DNA from: Mesodorylaimus sp. YZB2_4
Lineage: Eukaryota; Nematoda; Enoplea; Dorylaimida; Dorylaimidae
DNA: 64,000 nt
Direction: 5' to 3'
Assembly: GCA_030248295.1 (NCBI GenBank)
Contig: JASANH010000183.1
Location: 620,001 to 684,000 of the forward strand
The notes beneath the pieces were generated by a model that saw only the letters and a list, made by a program, of their open reading frames with translations, did not search any database and was not told the origin of the DNA. Below, piece by piece: positions 54,724-64,000 of this stretch; within the stretch, counting starts at the first letter, position 1; each line of letters opens with the position of its first letter. The translations under genes and the position numbers were made by a program.

Positions 54724-56839
54724 TTTTATCGTCAAAAATGAAAGCCGCAATCATTTAGGAGGCACACATCATTTTGTGCCTCTCGTAATGACAACCTCGA
54801 GGAGCAGCATTGCAATTTTTGAAAATCACCGTCGTGGAAGCCTGAGCAAAGTAATTTTTTATCTTTTATGAATTTCCGACTGTACTATATGGGAGAGCTA
54901 TGAAATAACCCAAAGTGTAAGTGATATTTCCAATCTTTTTATCTTTTATTGCATGGTTGCGGGAAGTCATGTCTTTTAGGTATTCTCTCGGCTCTAATGA
55001 TGAGGGTATTCGCCTTTTTCGAGCAGCCTTCATCTTTGATTAATGAAAAATATTCATAGATTCTAGATACTCAAATTTAGGTTAGGCTGTCTGCCAACTG
55101 AAGTCAGCAAAGGTATTGAATTCTATTATCTTATCATACTTATCATGCCAATTGCGAAGCGCCGCTCCTGGTAGCATCAGAAATACACGGCCATAGAAGG
55201 GAGGAGGCGCAATACTAGCAAGTAGCTCGCATCCCGCAATGTATATGTCAGGGGCCAGTTACCTGTGTTTGTGCTTTTTCTTTCCAGCCGCATCCTCAGT
55301 CCAGCAGGCCCAAATCGTAAAAATAACTCCCACCCGCGCGTAAAATATCCGTACTTCCTTGTTTTGTTGATCGCCTTGTGTACGACCCAAGCTCTCCCTT
55401 CTTCTCTTCCTAATGGGTGTCAGGCTGCCTGACAGATATGTATCTCTGGCCACAAGTCGACCAGTGCGGGGGGGGAGGTACCCTCACCAAAAATCAACAT
55501 GAAGAAAGGGAGAATCAGCCAAAAGACAACGACCTTTCAGTTATTCTACGAATGCTTATGCGCTGACTGATGCAAGACTGCGCAAATTTTCGACTGACTT
55601 GGTCTAAAATTTAGGCCCGAGGAAGCTGCTTGAAATTCTTTTTCTTAGAAAATTTCTGTTTGTCTGGTCATAGAGATGACTGACTTCTTCTTTTGGCAGG
55701 CCCTGAGCTGTTAGCGCTAAACGAGATTCACATGCAGTAGCATCAGTTTGATCCTAGCATGAGTCATGGTCATTTTCGTGCATGGTGGAAAGTTGCTCAC
55801 ACACTTGACTGTGGCTAGTAACCTGAAGACCTTCCGTGCGCTAGTAGCCATTGCAATTTTGACACTGTCGAAGTGATCTAGTTACTAGACAAGAAAAGGT
55901 CGATTTTGAAGCATGCGCCGCGCCTGTTTGCATATCAGTTTTTAGACAGGGCCGCGCATTAACAGACACGTAATACCTGTCGGCTATTTTCCATGAGGTC
56001 TTGTATTTTATTCTGACCCAAGTCTTGATGGTGACCATAGCGGGCTTTCAGGTTTTGCAGCTGCAAGTGCTATAGGCCAGTGCTGTGGTACCTGTCTGCA
56101 GGGGCCGCGTCTTGCAGTGTTCCCCAGAGTTGGTTTTTGTGATCCGGTGAAGATCTCATTTCTTGATGGCTCATTGATTTGGTGGCGCAAATCGCCGATA
56201 TCACCCATACCAGAGGAGTATTGGTAGGCACCGGCCCGCATGTGGTGTGATCAGTTTCTGGGTGGCATCTGACATCCCCGAGACACATCCCGTCCTTCCC
56301 GTAACCAACACCACATTATGTGATGTAATTACTTGACACAACGTTACCCCGCTTTGCGGCAGTCAGTTCAGGCAGGTCTAATCGTAAGACGCTGTGGGTC
56401 AACAAGGCTCACAGTTTTCGAATTTTCTGATTCCCCTTGATTCTGTCTGATTTGTGAAATGAATTGACCAGGGATGGAAATGATGAGACTAGTCGTCATC
56501 GGTGTTTTTCATCAGCATTGAAAAGTCATCTTCTCCCCAAGGAAAACATGGATGTATATGGCAAGGTGGAATAGACCATAGGCAAGATGGGAATAGACAC
56601 GGAAAACCCCCATGTTAGTATATATATTTTTAGTGCGGTACGTGCCAAAAGCTCTTTTTGATTGTCACTGACGTTGATCTCAAGTCTTTCTGGTACCCTA
56701 TACTTATGGCCTTCCTCCAGATCCTGTTATGACTAGTGTGTTTTCCATGCAGTTTATCATCGTGTTTTCCATTCGGTCCTAAAGAAAATTTTACTCAGAG
56801 TCCTTTGAAGGAACACAGTGACTGGAGCCAAAAACGAGA
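54724..56839. other. No gene recognised
   Basis: The first ~200 bp are duplicated receptor 3' flank. The rest shows no domain-bearing frame and no repeat that I can match elsewhere in the window. Confidence 0.4.
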
Positions 56840-58785
56840 ATGATGACCATGAAAGAACAAGAAGAAAAAAAGGATCCAGTAAAGAAAGCTTGGAGAGACT
56901 TTGTGGAAAAAATTACTGTGGCTGGTTGGAAAGAAGCATTCGATGAGAGAATCCTCTGGATCCGATACGTTTTCATAATAGCTCTCTTCGTGCTCTCCAC
57001 TGCTTGCATGTATTACCTCAGCTCTAGTATTCGCGGGTGGTTTAAAAGCGGGTACGTTGACGAGATTTCGGATGCGGTAGGCTTGCCATCCATCCCAGCG
57101 TCATGTCACCATCTGCGCCCAAATTCAGTTTAACGAAACATTTATCAAAGAAACTGTAAAAATCCCGCGGCAAGTCAGAGAAGCGTTTAGGGATGAAACT
57201 GGAGAGGTGTCCATGGATGAGTTTTATCATAAGCTTACCCTCTTTCTCACTCCGATAATACGCCCCCATTGGTTCGAGCTCAGCCTCGTCAGCCATTTTA
57301 TGACAGTTCTAAATCATAATCCCCAAATTCTGGAGTTTTCTGAATTCGTCTCAGCCGCTACAGCGCCCTGTGAGAGCATACTCAAACGATGCTGGTTCGA
57401 TGGCGTCGAATTCGACTGTTGCTCGCGAGCTATCCAATCGATCGATGATGACGGGATGTGCTATGTGATAGCGGTAAGTTGATGAGGCTTCAAGGGTCCA
57501 AGGTAGCCATGTTGCAAGAGCACTCCTGTGGGGGGAGCATGGGTGAACAGGCAGACAGCGGATTAGTGGAAACTTGAGTCCGGGTATGAAGGCTAGCCAG
57601 AGGGTAATAGCCGGGAAATAATTTTCATGCCTGCGAAAAGCCCAGGTGAGGCTCACTCTTTTCATGTGCTCGCCATCTATCCTGATGGTTCAGTAGCGCA
57701 TTGGCGACAGCTGTCAGGTGCTAGCATATGTCCTGTTATGGGTAGTGGCTTGTTTACATAAACTTACCAAGCACGGCAAATCCATAGAACAGGTATCCAA
57801 GTTTGGATTTCCAGCTCAACTTCGACAGCGACAACGCTCAGCCCAAAGAATCTACTCTCCTGCAAAGGCGGGAAGGCCCGCGTGGTGGGCTCACCATCGA
57901 GGCATCGTTGTCTGTAGCGGACTTTCCATGGCTCGATGAGGACGCTCAGAATGGATTCAGGGTAATAGTCGGCCCAGTTCCATTTAGCGCGACAGCATCA
58001 CCAATCGCGGCACCTGACAAGGCCGAAACTTTCATCACAGTCGTTCCATCAAAGACTGTCCTATCTCACCACTGTGCTCAGCCTGGTCAGTTATCGATGC
58101 CTGGTGGTTCATATATGTATTACGATCCAAAAGGAGTCAGCTGCATCGTTCGCGAACTAATGCGCGTCATTGACAAGTACATGAACTGCGACTTTGCATT
58201 CTACCTGAATCGGCCGAATGGAACAGCAGCATGCGATCCGGCACAATCTTACATCGTAACAATGGCATTCGCCGAGCAAGACTTGGTGAAAAGAGTGACG
58301 TCATATTACAAAGGCTACCACAGCGAAAAGGGAATGTCAGATTTGGTAATGTCACAATAGGGTATAGTCGTATCGATGCCTCTTGCGTAATCTGACCACT
58401 ATTTTAGTTTTTTGGGTTCGTTAAAACACTGGAAAACGAATGGTCACAGGCTCTGTCTGAAAAATCTCGTTGTCCGACGCATTGCACCTACTGGACGTAC
58501 AGCAGCACTGCCAGCTTCGTCGACTTGGACGACGAGATAGTCACTGAGCAAGATCGCATGTACAGTAAGATCCATGTTTATTACTCTGACTTCGCCTATC
58601 GACAACACACTGAAGAGAAAGAAGCGACAGAATATTTGCTGTTTTGTGATTTCGGTAACATTATTGGTTTCTACTGGGGAATGTCCATAGTTAGCTTTTT
58701 TCATATCGTGTACTATATACCCCGCTACGCAATAATCATCTGGAAAGCGCGTAATGGTAAGGTCCAACCTATGACGCCTCAGTAA
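56840..58785 (+). CDS. DEG/ENaC sodium channel subunit, one frame break
   Basis: Three exons join in phase 0: 56840-57473, 57815-58345 and 58408-58785, about 513 residues. N-terminal cytosolic helix, TM1 (YVFIIALFVLSTACMYYL), a large extracellular domain beginning at VTICAQIQFN (the family's FPAVTIC start), GMCYVIA at the CYTFN position, CPTHCTYWTYSS (the CPxxC region), then KIHVYY and TM2. TM2 keeps the G-x-S selectivity filter as GMS (GFYWGMSIVSFF). Oddities: the gating HG motif before TM1 reads AG (ITVAGW), and the conserved Glu after the filter is His (FFHIVYY). One extra base near 57104 breaks the frame between SIPAS and VTIC; removing it restores the reading. It is a pseudogene mark or sequence error. 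Family members are trimeric, amiloride-sensitive cation channels in neurons, muscle or epithelia. Confidence 0.82.
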
Positions 58786-60813
58786 AAAATGATTGTCAAA
58801 TATGTGTTCTTCAGCCCTCGATTGCGCTGCATGGTGCTTGGCTATGGATCAAATATGAGATGACACATGACGAACAACTCGAGGTACCTAGCCTTGAAAA
58901 CCAAAGAGCTTAATCTGAGCGCTGATGCGGTCTCTAAAAGCATGATGTAACCCCTTACAGCTACGATGGTCTGGGCGAAAAGAAGGGAATTATTAATCGT
59001 CCCGGCTGAAAAACTCCAACCGCGCCAGATGATGTTTTAACAGCAGGGTAGTCGTAGACGCTATTCCATGTATTTGCATCTTAACACTCATGTCATGATA
59101 TCATAGCTCCTTATTTTTCGTGCGTGTCAATGACGTCAACCATAAAATACTTTCCTCTTGTAAACCCATTTTCTTTTTACCCACCCTTTAAAGCCCGAAG
59201 TATGTAGCGGTGCGTAAAATAAGCGTGCGACTGACTGACTGACTGACTGACTTTACTGTACCAAAAAGACTTAGCAGTCCATCTCAAGTGGCATAGAGCA
59301 CAGGTTAGTACGTTCAAACAAGTACAATTCCAAAGTACAAAATTATCAACTCGTCAAAAGTGTAAGTTTAAAACAAATGATTTATATTTGTCAAACGAAC
59401 TGGTTACAATATCGTATGGCATTTGTGATGCGACACTTTTGGGTCAATTGACAATGTACAGTAAAAAGGTGCCTAAAACGTCGCATAACAAGCTTATTTG
59501 ACGCATCGCATCGAACTATACTTCCAGCTTAACTCGAATAGTTTCCGAGGGGTAGTGCGTGTGGGGAACCGATGTCTTGCGACAAATACATATGCGGTAT
59601 GGCCTACCTGACACCAATGACATTTTGAAGGGGGAAAGAAGTGTAATGTAGCAACTGACAATGAGTCCGAGAGTTTTAGTCCGCGCATTCATCAACTTAT
59701 GCTTCGTGACCAGAATAATCATCTCATGGATCCAACGTTTGGTTAGAAGCTTTTGTTAGGACTTCTGGTTCATGGGTTTAAGCGAGTTGTTTTGCATGAT
59801 GATATCCGACTAGACTATAGTAAACTTGTGTTGCGGCGCCTGTTTCATCTCGTCAATGCACTGACAGTATATTTAGTCCGTTGGTCTCATCAAATATCAC
59901 ACTGCTTACAAGGTCCCGCGTATAGAGCTTTAGATACAGCCATCAAGTTGGACTCATTTTTGTGACCACTGGGTCCTCTTCTAGTTTACCATGGCGAATC
60001 AAGGTCTCTTGGCAGCCAGCAAGTCTGAATCAACCTTTGCCGTATTTGGGAAGCAATCCATCAGTGGAGATCCGTCATAGGATGCATCTAATTGGTTGGA
60101 GCAATTTCAGTATCTCATCAGTTCCAGGAATGACATGAGTGAGAAGCGCTCAGCTGATTGTGAGATAAAGAATACCTCGAAGGACAGAGCATTGCGCATA
60201 GTGCAAGGGGCAACCGAGAATGAGATCAATACTTATGCGCATGCTGAGACACAGCTTCTCACTAATTTAGCACATTCTCATCAAGTAGGATGTTGGCGTC
60301 AGAAACTTACGACAGGAAAAAGGAGGAGTCGTAGAGCAAAGCCGATTATTTGTGTAAATTGAGAAAGTTAGTGGAACAAGCTTATAAAACGGCGGTAATT
60401 GCCTGGAATGTACTATTGAAAAAACGTTTTATAAGCAGTTTGGCAGTGACTAATCAGAATACTTTGATCCTAAATTAGATGGCGTTCTTTATTATCTTTA
60501 TCTGCTTTCCTTATCATCGTGTTTGATAAAGTTCTGGGAAAAGTGCCTTCAAAGAGTTGCATCTCGTAGAAGAGAGACGGCTACAGCTGCTCATATTGGG
60601 GCTTCTGAGCTACCTTTTGATAAAACTTCATTCAGCCCATGCGCCAACTCATTTTCATTCGTCCGTGATTTTGCATTGCATCATAGAGCTTCTGCAGTGC
60701 AGCAGATCCTAATCTGTCTTTCTGGAGCTTCGAAAAAAATTTAAAGTGCATTTGTTTTCTCGCTTCCTTTTTTGTCATAATAGCAGATTACGTAAGAAAT
60801 TTCTACATTCTAA
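58786..60813. other. No supported gene; possible decayed retroelement
   Basis: A GACT tetranucleotide run lies at 59229-59252. From 59991 a frame reads MANQGLLAASKSES, is stopped by TAG near 60078, and goes on DASNWLEQFQYLISSRNDMS, a layout reminiscent of retroelement gag N-termini; the link is weak. Open pieces at 59753-59965 and 60523-60744 have no domain. Confidence 0.35.
59229..59252 (+). repeat. CTGA tetranucleotide microsatellite
   Basis: Six tandem CTGA/GACT units. Confidence 0.9.
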
Positions 60814-61163
60814 GTCGTTAGCCAAGGTTCGGACGAGCAACAATGATCAGATATTGCGCAATAATCGATTGCTGAACTTTTGATCATATGTGTATCGATC
60901 TATATCGCGGGCTGGGTTGTCACCATGCTGGTCATATTTCTGGTCAACATCACCTTAGCGCCACTGACAATCATCTTTCACTGTTCCATGTATGTGGGAG
61001 TACTGGCCAATATTTGTTGTGTGTATGTTTATTATGCCCGCAGCGACGAGTATCGGAAGGTTTTTAGCAAATTATTGTGTATGTCAGGGGGGAAAAGTAG
61101 CCCTAGTTTATTTAGACACATCTTTAAGGCTACAGTAGTCAGATCTTACCAGTATTTTATGTA
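60814..61163 (+). pseudogene. Srsx-like chemoreceptor 3' fragment
   Basis: Begins abruptly at the third intracellular loop (SLAKVRTSNNDQILRNNRLL), loses frame after NNRLLNF, then continues IICVSIYIAGWVVTMLVIFL (TM6), HCSMYVGVLANI and VYYARSDEYRKVFSKLL (end of TM7). A few codons of NVGCNFYV are deleted. TM1-TM5 are absent. The best match is the 8855 gene. The matching 5' part of such a gene lies 1.6 kb away on the opposite strand (62745-63020). Confidence 0.87.
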
Positions 61164-61258
61164 ATGGGCGTGAGCTTTATCAAAAAATCAGCGCACCACA
61201 GGTTCGTCTCGCCTAACAAAAAGTCAGGGCTGGACACAAGACTGTATGGTGCTTGGCT

Positions 61259-62690
61259 ATGGATATGGATCCAGCTCCAGCTCCAGCACCTGCCCAGGCA
61301 GCAGCAGCAGCACCAGCGGCATTACACGTCAAAGTGCCCAAGATCGACCTACGGAAGTTCTCAGGCGATGTGATGAATTGGCAGGAGTTCTAAGATTCAT
61401 TAAATACCGCCGTGCACACCAACGAGTCGCTGTCGGCAGCGGATAAGTTCAATTATCTGCGAGCACAGTTGGTGGGAGAAGCGAGGTCAGTGGTCAGTGG
61501 ACTCTCCTTGACCAACGAAACTTATGCACAAGCCGTCACCATTCTCAAGCAACGATTTGGCGAGCCGCAGATTGTGAGCAATTCACTCTTCATGGCCTTA
61601 TTCACCAAACAACCAGCATCGGATCGGACCAGCCGCATTCGTGTTGTATTGGACCTCCTAGAGAAACACTTGCGCTCCTTGGAGGCCCTCGGTCAGGATG
61701 TCAATCATGCTCATTTCGTGTCCATGATTTTTTCGAAATTACCACGGGAATGGATAGTTCCAAATCTTCGCAATCGCGCTCAGAAGCTTTTGGAAGCTCG
61801 AGCATTAGCCGAACAGCATCATCATCCATCAGTCATCAGTACAACAGCCATCAGCGACAAGATACAAACAGCCGCCTCCAGCACATCACAGGTCCCCAAC
61901 AGCAACCAACGGGTATCCGAAGAGGACAACTGACCATCAAGCGCATCAGACCACAACGGCTACATTGCTGACTAATTCTGGACCGAAAAAAGGACCTCCC
62001 AGACGCTATTTCTACTGTCAAAGTACCCATTGGGCGGACGAATGTCCAGTACATACAACAGTCGAAGCTCGAAAGCAGCAAATCAAAGGAAGCTGTTTTA
62101 TTTGCATTCGATAGGGGCACAACCAGAAAGATTGCAAAGCGGACAAACCATGTTGCTACTGCAAAAAGACAAAGCTTCACTATCAGAGTTTGTGTCCAAC
62201 CAAGTTTACATCAAGGAGTCCGAAAAAAGAAAATGCGTATCTAGTCTTCAACACACCAGGTCAGGAGTCAGCAGAGTCAACAGCCAGACAATACCCCGAG
62301 AGTGCCCTGGTCAATGTGGACGACTGTGGCATCCTGCAGATGGCACGTGCCCATATCAGCAGCCCCAGTTCAAAGCAGGGAGTACAAATTCGTTTGGTTC
62401 TCGATTAAGGCAGTCAGCGCACCTATGTCACAGACGAATTGGTCAAGACATTCAAAGCTGAACCGCAATCAACGGAGACACTCGAAATCTACACGTTCGG
62501 AGCATCCAAAGCAGTCAGTATCGACACGAAGGTGGTCAAGCTGCAACTGAAGCTATGAGGTGGAGGAACCATGGAATTCTTAGCGGACACAGCACTGAAG
62601 ATTGGAGAAATCCATCACCAGCCAGTGGACATTTCGAACATCAGCGTCCTATAACAAAATTCACCATTGGCCGATCCAATTTCGAAGGAC
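61259..62690 (+). mobile_element. BEL/Pao retrotransposon gag-protease region, decayed
   Basis: The plus strand encodes, in pieces: an Ala/Pro-rich start, then VPKIDLRKFSGDVMNWQEF and the DUF1759-type capsid region (DKFNYLRAQLVGEA, LKQRFGEPQIV); a CCHC knuckle region (CFICIR, GHNQKDC, then CCYCKKTKLHYQSLC); and a DUF1758-type retropepsin region (GSQRTYVTDELVK, then LEIYTFGA). These are BEL/Pao features. Stop codons fall after WQEF, inside the knuckle and at the protease active-site triplet, and frames change between gag and knuckle. No RT, integrase or LTRs were seen. It is a truncated, dead copy between two receptor fragments. Confidence 0.85.
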
Positions 62691-62744
62691 ATATCAACGA
62701 GAGGACGTGACGTGACGAGAGGACGTGGTCACTGATGCCAGTCC

Positions 62745-63020
62745 TTCGAAAGTTGCATACTGACCACTTATGACGCACACGATTAATGCTGCGCCCGAAA
62801 TAGCGTCCGCCATGGCCAGATTGCAGACAAATATATTGCACCGATTTTTCTTTAGATCTGGTGTCTTAATCAATGCCACCGCGATCATTACGTTCCCAAA
62901 TATGGCAGCAATGCCTCAAAAAACGAAAATTATGCTTGCAGGCCAGATGTATATGCTGATCGGCTGCAGCAGGTCGGTTGTAAAACTATGACCTGTAGTT
63001 TCATTTAGTTTGTTTGCCAT
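62745..63020 (-). pseudogene. Srsx-like chemoreceptor 5' fragment
   Basis: On the minus strand it starts at an ATG with MANKLNETTGHSFTTDLLQP, almost the same as the 8855 gene, then TM1 with a TGA replacing Gly (IIFVF then GIAAIFGN). It continues KTPDLKKNRCNIFVCNLAMA and TM2, and breaks off after FEGLASV. Everything from TM3 on is missing. It keeps an upstream region related to that of the intact gene (63021-63255). Confidence 0.88.
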
Positions 63021-63255
63021 AGTCAGATCACGTAGATGTAAGAAATCAATAAATTATGCTAACGCACAAAAGCAGCTAGTACCATCTGTAATGTGGTTGG
63101 CTTTTCTGGCGATCTTCTTGCGTATGTTCAAGCATTATATACATACATTACTGTACCAGGCATTCGTACTCTTTGAGACCCCCTGATTTGTAATCATACT
63201 TTTTTCTGTCGTCGCGTCCATTATTCCGTACTTATTCCGAAAAGTTATATTGGGC
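63021..63255 (-). promoter_or_regulatory. Relic promoter of the receptor fragment
   Basis: Read inverted, it shares ATGGACGCGACGA, AAGTATGATTAC, a TATATAATGCTT TATA-like block, AAGATCGCCAGAAAAGCC and ATTTCTTACAT with the region upstream of the intact gene at 8855, in the same order and at similar spacing. Confidence 0.45.
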
Positions 63256-64000
63256 ATAGAAGATAGATATTGACCAAGTACAAATAGCCTCTTCGATAAT
63301 CCGGAAATGGCTTATGCCTTCGGAGGCACGTGACTAAAACTCAGTAATGTACGGACGCTTATCCGCACTCAGATATCGAAGACTGGCCAGACTAACCCCC
63401 TAGAAGGAAAGACGGATTGTAAGCACGTATATTTATTATACGTCCGCCCGCACCCAACAGAGAGAAATGTCCGCACTGGCACATCCACCGAGAGAAAGGC
63501 AGACATTCCCTTATTACCTCTCAAGACTAGTTTGATTCGCATATGCCACCAATATCACCCTGCCTATCAATGTATCTGCTCTTATCGTTAGACCTTCTTG
63601 AATGTTCGGCGTGCTTTGATCGAGGTGATAATTTTTGACTTCGATAACCAGTAACCGGCATGGGTGACTTGACTGATATACGCCTTCTTCTAAACCTAAG
63701 AAAAACAGAAAAATAAAACGGAATGTGAGCCCGCGCCCATGAAATTACTCGTAAAGACCGCCTACAGATCGACCATTTGATAGTCAGAAACTCTCACCGC
63801 CATGCCCACTGATAAAACGCGCAGATTTTTCGAATATGTACTCAGATATACAGGCGGCAGGAAAAACAACAAAGATTCTTCTTCGATGCCTCAATCATGC
63901 CCGATACCATCTTTGAGTAGGCAAAAAGTCGAGTCGTAAGACCGCTCATATTCCTTGTTCACAAAACATGCTCTATGGCAAAAACATGCTGACATTACTG
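63256..64000. other. No gene; end of window with repeat S
   Basis: No coding signal. The last third is repeat family S. Confidence 0.4.
63655..63970 (+). repeat. Dispersed repeat family S, copy 2
   Basis: Direct copy of 52100-52410, sharing TACGCCTTCTTC, GATAGTCAGAAACTCTCACC, ATACAGGCGGCAGGAAAA and CTTGTTCACAA in order. Confidence 0.65.

Noticed and set aside
57077..57098. 22-nt GT...AG 'intron' that would restore the DEG/ENaC frame
   Set aside because: Too short for a normal spliceosomal intron, and removing it loses the SIPAS part of the conserved PAxVTIC junction. One extra base explains the frame better.
59753..60745. Open pieces resembling a retroelement gag (DASNWLEQFQYL)
   Set aside because: Resemblance is limited to a short motif; no knuckle, protease or polymerase follows.

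Overview
The window is animal nuclear DNA. Many genes have GT..AG introns, and the encoded families are metazoan: rhodopsin-like chemoreceptors, DEG/ENaC channels, astacin and CAP/SCP secreted proteins, and Ig/EGF modules. A nematode or another ecdysozoan is my best guess. The receptors look like the nematode srsx type, the CAP, astacin and DEG/ENaC mix fits, and two transposon copies contain runs of the nematode telomere hexamer TTAGGC. This is inference and no species is assigned.

Layout. 1-8.6 kb: a single-exon BTB-like gene (1263-1991), a LINE reverse transcriptase relic, a MITE with 8-bp target duplications (5358-5579), and a 1.1-kb foldback element with 9-bp target duplications (6083-7176). 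8.6-12.1 kb: an intact chemoreceptor, then a dead mariner. 15.7-22.4 kb: a 12-exon secreted protein with two copies of an unrecognised Cys-rich module around an Ig domain, followed by two EGF domains. 23-24.7 kb: a single-exon MFS sugar-porter-like gene on the minus strand. 26.9-28.9 kb: a partial CAP gene and a small secreted-protein ORF split by a 646-bp TRIM retrotransposon. 31.9-37.2 kb: a 12-exon astacin-kringle-EGF-CUB protease. 38.9-54.7 kb: a receptor array with two intact genes and three pseudogenes, plus a second inverted copy of the MITE, a tRNA-like gene and dispersed repeats. 56.8-58.8 kb: a three-exon DEG/ENaC subunit. 60.8-63.3 kb: two receptor fragments facing outward around a decayed BEL/Pao gag-protease region.

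The chemoreceptors are the main theme: three intact and five broken single-exon copies, some sharing promoter or 3' flanks, so the family spreads by segmental duplication and decays quickly. The other genes look unrelated to one another. Single-base frame breaks in two otherwise coherent multi-exon genes, and 16-nt G/C runs in two pseudogenes, mean some breaks may be sequence errors. The transposon-caused break in the TRIM-split gene is clearly biological.
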